NCBI RefSeq assembly: GCF_001832885.1
Contig: NZ_MKIQ01000003.1
Location: 62,001 to 126,000 of the forward strand
DNA from: Floricoccus penangensis
GTDB lineage: Bacteria; Bacillota; Bacilli; Lactobacillales; Streptococcaceae
DNA: 64,000 nt
Direction of reading: 5' to 3'
Shown: piece by piece, positions 45,680-55,760 of the stretch
Layout: every line of letters starts with the position of its first letter
Position numbering within the stretch: position 1 is the first letter of the stretch
The notes under the pieces: model-generated
Told to the model about the DNA's origin: nothing
The model's database searches: none
The model's input: only the letters and a program-made list of their open reading frames with translations
Position numbers and translations under genes: made by a program

Positions 45680-47620
45680 CTAGAAGATGACTTCTCCATC
45701 TTCTTCAAGAGTAAATGTAACATTATTTTCAATCCATCTTCGACGCGGTTCGACCTTATCTCCCATCAAAACTGAAACGCGACGTTCAGCTCGAGCAAGA
45801 TCATCTAGAGTAACACGAATCAAAGTTCTCGTTTCAGGATTCATAGTTGTTTCCCAAAGTTGATCAGCATTCATTTCACCCAGACCTTTATATCTTTGGA
45901 GGCTTGCTCCACGACCAAATTTTTTTCTTAATTCATCAAGCTCAACTTCATTCCAAGCATAAGCTATCTTTTCATTTTTCCCTTTACCTTCACTCATTTT
46001 GTATAAAGGAGGTAATGCTATATATACTTTTCCAGCTTCAACCAAAGGTTTCATATAGCGATAGAAGAATGTTAAAAGGAGGATTTGAATATGAGCTCCA
46101 TCAGTATCTGCATCGGTCATAATTATAACCTTATCATAATTGACATCTTCAATATTAAAATCTACACCAACTCCAGCTCCAATAGTATAAATCATTGTAT
46201 TAATTTCTTCGTTCTTCATAATATCTGAAATTTTTGCCTTCTCAGTATTAATTACCTTACCACGAAGAGGTAATATTGCTTGGAATTTTCTATCTCGACC
46301 TTGCTTAGCAGAACCACCGGCAGAATCTCCTTCGACAAGAAATAACTCATTTTTCTTAGGATTTTTAGACTGTGCTGGTGTTAACTTACCAGAGAGTAAC
46401 CCTTTGTCTTTTTTAGATTTTTTTCCAGTACGACTATCTTCACGCGCTTTACGTGCAGCTTCTCTTGCCTCACGTGCCTTAATAGCCTTACGAATCAATC
46501 CTTGCGCCACTTCTCCATTTTCCATAAGGAAATATGAAAGCTGGGTGCTCACAATTGAATCAACAATTGGACGTGCTAGAGGACTTCCTAACTTATCTTT
46601 TGTTTGCCCTTCAAATTGTAAATGTTCTTCTGGAACCAAAATTGAAAGAACAGCCGATAGACCTTCACGATAATCTGAACCCTCTAAGTTCTTATCTTTT
46701 TCCTTAAGTAGACCTGACTTCCTTGCATAGTCATTCATTGACTTTGTCAGAGCAGCCTTAAAACCTGTTTCATGTGTGCCACCGTCTTTTGTGCGTACAT
46801 TATTGACAAAGCTCAATATATTATCAGAGTAGCCATCATTGTATTGCATGGCAACCTCAACCTGAAAATCAGATTCTTCACCAGTAAAATACATTACAGA
46901 TGTCAAATTATCCTTGTCTTCATTTAAGTAGGCTACAAAATCCTTAACTCCATTTTCATAGTGGAAGGTGTCTTGCTTATCACTTCTTTCATCTGTCAAT
47001 GTCAATGTAACATTTTTCAAAAGGAAGGCTGTTTCATTAAGACGTTCAAAGATTGTGTTGTATTTGTATTCTATGGTAGAAAATATTTTAGAATCGGGTA
47101 AAAAGCTAACCTTTGTCCCAGTCTTCGATTTAGGAGCTGTACCGATTTTTTCTAAACTAGTAACTGGCTTCCCACCATTTTCAAATCTTTGGCGATAAAC
47201 TCCACCATCTCGTGTAATCTCTACTTCTAACCACTCAGACAATGCATTAACTACTGAAGACCCTACCCCATGTAGTCCTCCAGAAGTTTTATATCCACCT
47301 TGACCGAACTTACCACCAGCGTGAAGGACAGTAAAAATAACTTCAACTGTTGGAATACCCATTTTGTGCATTCCTGTTGGCATACCACGGCCTGCATCAA
47401 CTACGCTGATAGAATTATCTTTATGGATGGTAACATCAATCTTGTCACCAAACCCACTTAAAGCCTCATCAACAGCATTATCAACAATTTCATAAACCAA
47501 GTGATGTAGTCCTGCTGTATCAGTAGAACCAATATACATTCCTGGTCGTTTTCTGACGGCATCAAGTCCCTCTAAGACTTGAATTGCATCGTCATTATAA
47601 TGATTAACATCAATTGTCAT
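45680..47620 (-). CDS. parE: DNA topoisomerase IV subunit B
   Basis: A 646-residue ATPase subunit. GHKL motifs: EIVDNAVDEAL, VVDAGRGMPTG, GGLHGVGSSVVNAL; the TOPRIM domain has ELFLVEGDSAGGSAKQGRDR and IIMTDADTDGAHIQ; QRYKGLGEMNADQLWETTMNP is in the C-terminal part (key residues RYKGLGEM). The start KRPGMYIGST follows the usual N-terminus. SD GAGG. First gene of the parE-ktrBA-parC unit; the gap to plsY (259 nt) is a divergent promoter region with a TATAAT for each side and no gene. Confidence 0.97.
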   Translation of the reverse strand: MTIDVNHYNDDAIQVLEGLDAVRKRPGMYIGSTDTAGLHHLVYEIVDNAVDEALSGFGDKIDVTIHKDNSISVVDAGRGMPTGMHKMGIPTVEVIFTVLHAGGKFGQGGYKTSGGLHGVGSSVVNALSEWLEVEITRDGGVYRQRFENGGKPVTSLEKIGTAPKSKTGTKVSFLPDSKIFSTIEYKYNTIFERLNETAFLLKNVTLTLTDERSDKQDTFHYENGVKDFVAYLNEDKDNLTSVMYFTGEESDFQVEVAMQYNDGYSDNILSFVNNVRTKDGGTHETGFKAALTKSMNDYARKSGLLKEKDKNLEGSDYREGLSAVLSILVPEEHLQFEGQTKDKLGSPLARPIVDSIVSTQLSYFLMENGEVAQGLIRKAIKAREAREAARKAREDSRTGKKSKKDKGLLSGKLTPAQSKNPKKNELFLVEGDSAGGSAKQGRDRKFQAILPLRGKVINTEKAKISDIMKNEEINTMIYTIGAGVGVDFNIEDVNYDKVIIMTDADTDGAHIQILLLTFFYRYMKPLVEAGKVYIALPPLYKMSEGKGKNEKIAYAWNEVELDELRKKFGRGASLQRYKGLGEMNADQLWETTMNPETRTLIRVTLDDLARAERRVSVLMGDKVEPRRRWIENNVTFTLEEDGEVIF

Positions 47621-47864
47621 TTCTTAACCTCTAACTATAACTCTTCTGTGATATGCTTAAACTTCTTTTAAACTTATATTTCTATTATCTTTTTTACTAC
47701 TTGTTATGAGAGCATACCACTTCATTCTATCTATTATACGAGAAAAAAATCAAAAAGACCATAAAAATTATATTTATTTATCTTCATAATGGCTAGTAAA
47801 TGTATTAATTAATCTTTAAAATCTAAAGAAATAATTCTTTTGTATTATTTCTTTTAGTAAAATC

Positions 47865-47873
47865 TGATATAAT
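47865..47873 (+). promoter_or_regulatory. extended -10 giving a leaderless plsY transcript
   Basis: TGA-TATAAT with the -10 at 47868-47873, only 6 nt before the ATG at 47880. Transcription would start at about the A of the ATG. No SD is present and no good -35 is seen, as usual for extended -10 promoters. Confidence 0.6.
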
Positions 47874-47879
47874 TATCTT

Positions 47880-48518
47880 ATGAAAATCGTTATATTATTA
47901 GTTTTAGCATATTTGCTAGGCTCAATTCCATCAGGTCTGTGGATTGGAAAAATATTTTTCCATAAAAATCTTCATGATTATGGAAGTGGCAATACAGGAA
48001 CTACAAATACCTTTCGTATATTAGGTAGAAAAGCCGGAATTATTGTATTTATTTTAGACTTTTTCAAAGGTTATATCGCTACTTGTCTTCCATTAATATT
48101 TAATGTTCATGGAATCTCACCCGTCGTATTTGGTATTTTAGCAATTTTTGGACATACTTGCTCAATCTTTGACCACTTTAAAGGAGGAAAAGCGGTAGCA
48201 ACAAGTGCTGGTATGCTCTTTGCCTATAATCCCTACTTCTTCTTTTTCTTGCTAATTATTTTTGTCATTACACTATATCTGACCAGCATGGTGAGTTTTG
48301 CAAGTGTTGCTTGTGCGGTTATTGGTGGATTAGCAGTTTTAATTTTCCCATCAATTCATTTTATCTTTAAATCATACGATCCCATTTTTACAATTTTAAC
48401 TTTAATTTTAGCATTCTTTATAATTTATAAACATAAAGATAATATTAAGCGTATTATGAATCACGATGAAAACCTTGTCCCCTTTGGACTTAACATAACT
48501 AAACAAAAAACAAAATAA
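47880..48518 (+). CDS. plsY: glycerol-3-phosphate acyltransferase
   Basis: A 212-residue membrane enzyme that uses acyl-phosphate to acylate glycerol 3-phosphate, the first step of phospholipid synthesis. The three conserved PlsY motifs are visible: YLLGSIPSGLWIGK, GSGNTGTTNTFRILG, and GHTCSIFDHFKGGKAVATSAG. Five or so helices. The start cannot be moved because the motif at residues 11-24 is next to it. There is no SD; see the extended -10. The gene diverges from parE, as in many streptococci. Confidence 0.95.
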   Translation: MKIVILLVLAYLLGSIPSGLWIGKIFFHKNLHDYGSGNTGTTNTFRILGRKAGIIVFILDFFKGYIATCLPLIFNVHGISPVVFGILAIFGHTCSIFDHFKGGKAVATSAGMLFAYNPYFFFFLLIIFVITLYLTSMVSFASVACAVIGGLAVLIFPSIHFIFKSYDPIFTILTLILAFFIIYKHKDNIKRIMNHDENLVPFGLNITKQKTK

Positions 48519-48534
48519 TTTAATTTATATAAAA

Positions 48535-48550
48535 ACACAAAATATAGGGT
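48535..48550 (+). promoter_or_regulatory. NrdR box 1 (degenerate)
   Basis: ACACAAAATATAGGGT keeps the left half of the NrdR consensus. Its start is 32 bp (about three helical turns) before that of box 2, the normal paired spacing. Confidence 0.6.
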
Positions 48551-48566
48551 ATACTTTTCAAAAAGA

Positions 48567-48582
48567 ACACTATATATTGTGT
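48567..48582 (+). promoter_or_regulatory. NrdR box 2
   Basis: ACACTATATATTGTGT is a full match to the palindromic NrdR consensus (ACAC-wATAT-wGTGT type). NrdR represses ribonucleotide reductase genes when (d)ATP is high. It lies 8 bp upstream of the -35 of the nrdH promoter. Confidence 0.85.
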
Positions 48583-48590
48583 TTTTTAAC

Positions 48591-48619
48591 TTGCAAAAAA
48601 TATTTTTTTGATTTAGAAT
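48591..48619 (+). promoter_or_regulatory. promoter of nrdHIEF
   Basis: TTGCAA (48591-48596), 17-bp spacer, TAGAAT (48614-48619), placed between the NrdR boxes and nrdH. Confidence 0.6.
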
Positions 48620-48658
48620 AATCACATACTATTTAAAAAATGATAGGAGTTTATATAA

Positions 48659-48880
48659 ATGGTTACAGTTTTTTCAAAAAATAATTGCATGCAATGCAAG
48701 ATGGTAAAAAAATGGTTGAGCGATAAAGAAATTCAATTTCAAGAAATCAATCTCGATGAGCAACCTGAATATGTAGAAAAAGTAAAAGAAATGGGATTTA
48801 TGGCTGCCCCAATTATTGCAAAAGATGACCTTTCATTCTCTGGTTTTCGTCCAGCTGAACTTGCTAAATTAGCGTCATAA
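48659..48880 (+). CDS. nrdH: glutaredoxin-like protein NrdH
   Basis: A 73-residue thioredoxin-fold protein donating electrons to the class Ib reductase NrdEF. The redox motif is CMQC in NNCMQCKMVKKWL (residues 8-20), and GFRPAELAKL closes the fold. SD AGGAG with 9-nt spacing. First gene of nrdHIEF, 1 nt before nrdI. Confidence 0.93.
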   Translation: MVTVFSKNNCMQCKMVKKWLSDKEIQFQEINLDEQPEYVEKVKEMGFMAAPIIAKDDLSFSGFRPAELAKLAS

Positions 48881-48881
48881 G

Positions 48882-49241
48882 ATGATGAAAATTGCTTATT
48901 TTTCTGTAACTGGCCAAGTTCGACGTTTTGTAAAGAAACTTAACTTACCAAGTTTTGAAATTACAAATTTTTCTCAATCAGATATTGATGATAGCTTTAT
49001 TTTAGTTGTACCCACTTATGAGCCAGATATCACTTATCCTGCTGACGAATTCCTTGAAGATTATTCTGACAAATGTTGTGGAATACTTGGAAGTGGAAAT
49101 CGAAACTTTGGTGATGAATTTGTCTATACAGCAAAAGATTTAGCTAAAAAATATAACCTTCCCATGCTGTACTCTTTCGAGTTCAATGGCACGCAAGAAG
49201 ATGTTGCAAATGTATTAGAAATTATTACAAAAATAAAATAA
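48882..49241 (+). CDS. nrdI: flavodoxin-like protein NrdI
   Basis: A 119-residue flavodoxin that activates the dimanganese-tyrosyl radical cofactor of NrdF. FSVTGQVRRFVKKL at the N-terminus is the phosphate-binding loop, with VPTYEPDITYP and GSGNRNFGDEFVYTAKDLA typical of NrdI. The start is one of two adjacent ATG codons, 1 nt after nrdH. The gap to nrdE is 68 nt. Confidence 0.93.
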   Translation: MMKIAYFSVTGQVRRFVKKLNLPSFEITNFSQSDIDDSFILVVPTYEPDITYPADEFLEDYSDKCCGILGSGNRNFGDEFVYTAKDLAKKYNLPMLYSFEFNGTQEDVANVLEIITKIK

Positions 49242-49309
49242 TTTTCTACAAATAATTTGCTATAATATTTAATGTTATAGTGAATTTTTATTTATAAATT
49301 GGAGGACAC

Positions 49310-51466
49310 ATGTCTTTAAAAAATCTTGGCGACGTAACTTATTTTCGCCTAAATAATGAAATTAATATTCCTATTGATGGTCAAATCCCTCTTCACAAGG
49401 ATCAAGAGGCTTTAGAGGCTTTTTTTATTGAAAATGTTGAGCCAAATCTAATGCGTTTTGATACTTTGAGAGAACGTTTTGATTATTTATTAGATAATGA
49501 TTATATTGAAAAAGATTTCTTTGGGAAATACAATTTTTCTTTTATTGAGGAATTAAGTACTTGGCTTTATGATCAAAACTTTAAATTCAAATCATTCATG
49601 GCTGCGTATAAGTTTTATCAACAATATGCAATGAAGACTAATGATGGTGAATATTATCTTGAAAATGTTGAAGATCGTGTTCTCTTAAATGCTCTTTACT
49701 TCGCTGATGGTGATGAAGAACTCGCACGTTCAATTGCTGACGAAATGTTAAATCAACGTTACCAACCTGCTACTCCTAGTTTCTTAAATGCTGGACGTAG
49801 CCGCCGTGGTGAACTGGTATCATGTTTCTTAATTCAACCAACAGACGATATGAATGCAATTGGTCGTTCAGTTAACTCAGCACTTCAACTATCTCGTATT
49901 GGTGGTGGTGTTGGAATTAATCTCTCTAACTTGCGTGAAGCTGGTGCTCCTATTAAAGGCATTGCTAATGCAGCAAGTGGAGTTGTTCCTGTTATGAAAC
50001 TTTACGAAGATTCATTTTCTTATTCAAACCAACTTGGACAAAGACAGGGTGCAGGTGTTGTTTACCTTAATGTTTTCCATCCAGATATTATTGCCTTCTT
50101 ATCAACTAAAAAAGAAAATGCTGATGAAAAAATTCGTGTCAAGACACTTTCACTCGGTGTGACTGTTCCTGATAAATACTATGAATTAATCAAAGCAAAT
50201 GAAGACATGTATTTATTTAGTCCATATGACGTTGAAAGAATTTATGGTAAACCATTCTCTTATGTTGATATCACTGCTGAATATGACAACATGGTAGCAA
50301 ACCCTGAAATTGATAAAAAGAAAATCAGAGCACGTGATTTAGAGCAAGAAATTGCTAAACTTCAACAAGAATCTGGTTATCCATATATCGTGAATATTGA
50401 TACTGCAAACAATGCAAATCCAATTGATGGAAGAATTGTTATGAGTAATCTATGTTCTGAAATTCTTCAAGTACAAGAACCAAGTATTATTAACAATGAT
50501 CAAACATATGAAAAACTAGGTACTGATATTTCATGTAACTTAGGTTCTACAAACGTTGTTAACCTTATGAATACAAAAGATTTTGCCAAATCAATTGATG
50601 CAATGGTCAGAGCCTTAACTTTTGTTACAGATAGTTCTAGTATCGATGTTGTTCCATCTATTAAAAATGGTAACGATCGTGCTCATACTATTGGACTTGG
50701 TGCTATGGGTCTTCATTCATACTTTGCTAAGAACCATATCGAATATGGTAGTCCTGAATCTGTAGAATTTACTGATATCTACTTCATGCTTCTTAACTAC
50801 TATTCTCTTGTATCAAGTAATAAGATTGCTAAAGAACGTGGAATTAAGTTTTATAACTTTGAAAAATCAAAATATGCTGATGGTTCTTACTTTGATGACT
50901 ATGTTAAAGAAGATAAAGAGATTTCACCAGTTATTGCAAAATTATTTGAAGGAATTAAAATTCCTACTGCTGCTGATTGGCAAGAACTTAGAGAACAAGT
51001 TCAAACTGATGGATTATATCATCAAAATCGCCTAGCTGTTGCTCCAAATGGTTCAATTAGTTATATCAATGATGTATCAGCAAGTATTCATCCTATTACT
51101 CAACGTATTGAAGAACGTCAAGAAAAGAAAACTGGTAAAATTTATTACCCAGCACGTGATTTAGCCACTGACACAATCCCTTATTACACAAGTGCCTACG
51201 ATATGGATATGCGTAAAGTTATTGATGTTTATGCAGCTGCTACAAAACACGTCGACCAAGGATTAAGCCTAACATTATTTGTTCGTTCAGAAATTCCAGA
51301 AGGAATCTATGACTGGAAGACAAGTCCAAAACAAACAACTCGTGACCTTAATATTCTGCGTAACTATGCTTGGAAACAAGGTGTTAAGAGTATTTATTAC
51401 GTTAGAACATTTACTGATAATGGTGACGAAGTTGGGGCAAACCAATGTGAAAGCTGTGTAATTTAA
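49310..51466 (+). CDS. nrdE: class Ib ribonucleoside-diphosphate reductase, alpha subunit
   Basis: A 718-residue catalytic subunit reducing NDPs to dNDPs. Active-site elements: RRGELVSCFLIQ (Cys pair first half), CSEILQVQEPS, SCNLGST (second Cys), the radical-site region HTIGLGAMGLHSY, and the C-terminal redox tail CESCVI used by NrdH. The lack of an N-terminal ATP cone fits class Ib. SD TTGGAGGACAC is strong. Confidence 0.97.
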   Translation: MSLKNLGDVTYFRLNNEINIPIDGQIPLHKDQEALEAFFIENVEPNLMRFDTLRERFDYLLDNDYIEKDFFGKYNFSFIEELSTWLYDQNFKFKSFMAAYKFYQQYAMKTNDGEYYLENVEDRVLLNALYFADGDEELARSIADEMLNQRYQPATPSFLNAGRSRRGELVSCFLIQPTDDMNAIGRSVNSALQLSRIGGGVGINLSNLREAGAPIKGIANAASGVVPVMKLYEDSFSYSNQLGQRQGAGVVYLNVFHPDIIAFLSTKKENADEKIRVKTLSLGVTVPDKYYELIKANEDMYLFSPYDVERIYGKPFSYVDITAEYDNMVANPEIDKKKIRARDLEQEIAKLQQESGYPYIVNIDTANNANPIDGRIVMSNLCSEILQVQEPSIINNDQTYEKLGTDISCNLGSTNVVNLMNTKDFAKSIDAMVRALTFVTDSSSIDVVPSIKNGNDRAHTIGLGAMGLHSYFAKNHIEYGSPESVEFTDIYFMLLNYYSLVSSNKIAKERGIKFYNFEKSKYADGSYFDDYVKEDKEISPVIAKLFEGIKIPTAADWQELREQVQTDGLYHQNRLAVAPNGSISYINDVSASIHPITQRIEERQEKKTGKIYYPARDLATDTIPYYTSAYDMDMRKVIDVYAAATKHVDQGLSLTLFVRSEIPEGIYDWKTSPKQTTRDLNILRNYAWKQGVKSIYYVRTFTDNGDEVGANQCESCVI

Positions 51467-51471
51467 GTTCA

Positions 51472-51535
51472 GCATAAGACTCACAAGCTGTACTCTTATG
51501 CCTTCCTTATAAATCAAATTTAAGTATTTATAAGG
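51472..51535 (+). repeat. two consecutive hairpins in the nrdE-nrdF gap
   Basis: GCATAAGA (51472-51479) with TCTTATGC (51494-51501), then CCTTATAAAT (51505-51514) with ATTTATAAGG (51526-51535). Neither has a U tract, so they are likely RNA processing or stability elements that set NrdE/NrdF ratio (inference). Confidence 0.55.
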
Positions 51536-51569
51536 AACGAATTTTTACAATATTTATTTGGAGAATAAA

Positions 51570-52523
51570 ATGAATGATTATTATAAAGCCATAAACTGGA
51601 ACGCCATTGAAGACATGATTGATAAGTCTACTTGGGAAAAACTAACAGAACAGTTTTGGCTAGATACACGTATCCCACTATCAAATGACCTTGACGACTG
51701 GCGCCATCTTTCTGAAAACGAAAAAGACTTGGTAGGAAAAGTATTTGGAGGACTTACTCTTCTAGATACTGTCCAATCTGAGACAGGTATGGATAGCTTA
51801 CGTGCAGATGCTCGTACTCAACACGAAGAAGCTGTTCTTAACAATATCCAATTCATGGAAAGTGTCCATGCAAAAAGCTACTCAAGTATCTTTTCAACAT
51901 TAAACACAAAAACTGAAATTGACGAAATCTTTGACTGGGTTTCAGAAAATGAAGTTTTACAATATAAAGCTCAAAGAGTTAATGGAATTTACCGTGATGG
52001 TACTCCTTTAGAGAAAAAGGTTGCCAGTGTCTTCCTAGAAACTTTCCTGTTCTACTCAGGGTTCTTCACTCCTCTTTACTACCTTGGAAATAATAAACTT
52101 TCAAACGTAGCAGAAATAATTAAACTTATTATTCGAGATGAAAGTGTCCATGGAACTTATATCGGTTACAAATTCCAACTTGGTTTCAACGAACTAAGTG
52201 ACGAAGAACAAGAAAACCTTAAAAACTGGGCATATGAACTTCTATTCGAACTTTATGAGAATGAAGAACGCTATACAGATGATTTATATGGTGAAATTGG
52301 TTGGGATGAAGAAGTTAAAACCTTCTTACGCTATAATGCCAATAAAGCATTAATGAATTTAGGTTTTGAACCTCTATTTCCTGATAATGCAAGTGATGTT
52401 AATCCAATCGTTATGAACGGATTATCAACAGGAACAAGCAACCACGACTTCTTCAGTCAAGTTGGTAATGGATACCTACTTGGTCAAGTTGAGAGTATGG
52501 CTGACGAAGACTACGATTTCTAA
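51570..52523 (+). CDS. nrdF: class Ib ribonucleoside-diphosphate reductase, beta subunit
   Basis: A 317-residue subunit holding the metal centre and tyrosyl radical. Ligand and radical motifs: LLDTVQSETGM (Asp), NIQFMESVHAKSYSSI (Glu, His, radical Tyr), and IRDESVHGTYIG (Glu, His). I use ATG 51570 (SD GGAG, 6 nt) instead of an in-frame TTG 12 nt earlier. It ends the nrdHIEF operon; a repeat element starts 3 nt after the stop and a terminator follows. Confidence 0.97.
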   Translation: MNDYYKAINWNAIEDMIDKSTWEKLTEQFWLDTRIPLSNDLDDWRHLSENEKDLVGKVFGGLTLLDTVQSETGMDSLRADARTQHEEAVLNNIQFMESVHAKSYSSIFSTLNTKTEIDEIFDWVSENEVLQYKAQRVNGIYRDGTPLEKKVASVFLETFLFYSGFFTPLYYLGNNKLSNVAEIIKLIIRDESVHGTYIGYKFQLGFNELSDEEQENLKNWAYELLFELYENEERYTDDLYGEIGWDEEVKTFLRYNANKALMNLGFEPLFPDNASDVNPIVMNGLSTGTSNHDFFSQVGNGYLLGQVESMADEDYDF

Positions 52524-52526
52524 TAT

Positions 52527-52629
52527 ATAGTCGTTTAAAAATAGATTAATACATCGTTGACTCATCTCGATGAACGCTAGTTCTATCATCAATTCGTCGC
52601 CTTGTCTTATTTCTATTTTAATCAACTAT
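52527..52629. repeat. dispersed 103-bp repeat, copy B
   Basis: Begins ATAGTCGTTTAAAAATAGA and ends TCTATTTTAATCAACTAT; about 96% identical to copy A at 40592-40694. Inverted imperfect ends and inner stems CATCG/CGATG and GAAC/GTTC. It lies between the nrdF stop and the terminator, so it is in the nrdF 3' UTR. Confidence 0.85.
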
Positions 52630-52634
52630 ATACG

Positions 52635-52665
52635 AAAAGGCTGGTAAAATTTACCAACCTTTTTT
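52635..52665. terminator. bidirectional terminator between nrdF and the cysteine operon
   Basis: Stem AAAAGG-C-TGGTAA (52635-52647) with TTACCA-A-CCTTTT (52651-52663), one mismatch, then T run on the plus strand; the left A run serves the minus strand. Confidence 0.88.
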
Positions 52666-52687
52666 ATTTTGTCTTATTTTCTAAATT

Positions 52688-53335
52688 TCAATTTATTTTT
52701 TCTGCAATAACTATCCAGACATAATTATTCATCTGACGGTAATTTGTCTTGAAGTTATTAGCGCGGAAAATTTCTTCCAAATCGGTAATCAAAGGATAGT
52801 ATTCTCTGTTTAAATCTTCTACTAAATCCTCGAAGCCGCGTGAGCTTTCTCTTTCAATGATAGCATCTAATGCTGCTTGAGAAAGGAACATTGTATCACC
52901 AAATATTATTTTGCCACCGGATGGTAGGATTTTATTATATGCTGCCAATGCTGAATTTTTTTCAGCTGCATTGAGATGATGAAAAACCAGATTAGAGACA
53001 ATTGTGTCAACTTCATTCTCTGGTTGAGGGAAGTTTTCCATGTCTCCATCTAAAAATTCTACTTGATAATCCTTCAATTTTTCCTGCGCAACGGCTCTCA
53101 TCTCTTGAGATGGTTCGATCGGATATACTTTTTTACCTGCTTGAAGTAGTTTTTCGGTTAGATTGCCTGTGCCACTTCCAAACTCGAGAATGCTGTTTCC
53201 TGACTGATTGGTGATTTCTGTGATAACATCCCAGTAACCTTCAAAGACGTCCTTATATTGTGGATTGTGGCCTTCTACTTCATCATCGTAACTTACTGCC
53301 CAATCCTTAAAGATTGGCATGAATTCTAATCCCAT
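52688..53335 (-). CDS. yrrT: SAM-dependent methyltransferase, YrrT-like
   Basis: A 215-residue class I methyltransferase. The N-terminal GLEFMPIFKDWAVSYDDEV is the YrrT signature, followed by motif I LEFGSGTGNLTEKLLQAG and motif II region YPIEPS. YrrT is thought to convert SAM to S-adenosylhomocysteine at the entry of the methionine-to-cysteine pathway. The ATG follows the mccB stop directly. No mtnN (pfs) gene is in this operon, unlike in Bacillus. Confidence 0.88.
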   Translation of the reverse strand: MGLEFMPIFKDWAVSYDDEVEGHNPQYKDVFEGYWDVITEITNQSGNSILEFGSGTGNLTEKLLQAGKKVYPIEPSQEMRAVAQEKLKDYQVEFLDGDMENFPQPENEVDTIVSNLVFHHLNAAEKNSALAAYNKILPSGGKIIFGDTMFLSQAALDAIIERESSRGFEDLVEDLNREYYPLITDLEEIFRANNFKTNYRQMNNYVWIVIAEKIN

Positions 53336-55416
<2,081 letters not shown>

Positions 55417-55480
55417 TCTTTCTCCTTAATGTACAGTTAAACTGAGATGATAAACTAAGTGATATATTGTGAAGATAATT

Positions 55481-55512
55481 AAAAGAAAAAGGAGCTGACT
55501 AAATCAGCTCCT
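55481..55512 (-). terminator. leader terminator upstream of mccA (candidate attenuator)
   Basis: Minus-strand perfect 9-bp stem, AGGAGCTGA (55512-55504) with TCAGCTCCT (55498-55490), 5-nt loop, then TTTTTCTTTT. It lies between the leader peptide and mccA, 64 nt before the mccA start, so it would block the operon unless prevented from folding. Confidence 0.88.
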
Positions 55513-55580
55513 GAAATACCTATTAATAATGTAGAAATAAATCTCAAATTAATGAGACTCAGATTAATACTATATTATTG

Positions 55581-55682
55581 TTAGATTTTCTCTTGCGAAA
55601 TAGTACGACAAAATGACATGCTAGATTTTTCTACCACGCAACAACAACAAGTATTATTTGATGTAAATTTGTTGTTTGTCAT
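55581..55682 (-). CDS. cysteine-rich leader peptide, 33 aa
   Basis: An ATG-to-TAA frame of 34 codons encoding a peptide with TCCCCVV at residues 11-17, a further Cys25, and MTNNKFTSNN at the start. SD AAGGAG is 8 nt before the ATG and a promoter is 29 nt further up. Four consecutive Cys codons (TGT TGT TGT TGC) directly before a terminator and the cysteine operon are the hallmarks of a ribosome-stalling leader, as in trp and his attenuation. Codons 3-5 (AACAACAA) are complementary to the Cys codons (TTGTTGTT), so the run may itself be in a hairpin. It could also be a small metal- or redox-active peptide, but the context favours a leader. Confidence 0.8.
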   Translation of the reverse strand: MTNNKFTSNNTCCCCVVEKSSMSFCRTISQEKI

Positions 55683-55710
55683 TTCTATTTCTCCTTCTTT
55701 TGATATCACA

Positions 55711-55738
55711 ATAATAACATAATTTTTAAATTCGTCAA
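55711..55738 (-). promoter_or_regulatory. promoter of the cysteine leader and operon
   Basis: Minus-strand TTGACG (55738-55733), 16-bp spacer, TATTAT (55716-55711). The start would be about 20 nt before the SD of the leader peptide. Confidence 0.75.
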
Positions 55739-55760
55739 ATATTTTAGACATAAATTTTCA

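Larger units (their letters stand above)
48531..48587 (+). terminator. possible plsY terminator built from the NrdR-box repeats
   Basis: 48531-48546 pairs with 48571-48586 over 16 positions with one mismatch, enclosing a 24-nt loop, and a T run ends the right arm. The long AT-rich stem makes it a weaker candidate than a compact hairpin, but no other terminator follows plsY. Confidence 0.45.

Noticed and set aside
55481-55738. T-box riboswitch as explanation for the mccA leader
   Set aside because: No T-box sequence (AGGGTGGNACCGCG type) or specifier stem is seen; the leader is short and carries a translated Cys-rich frame instead.
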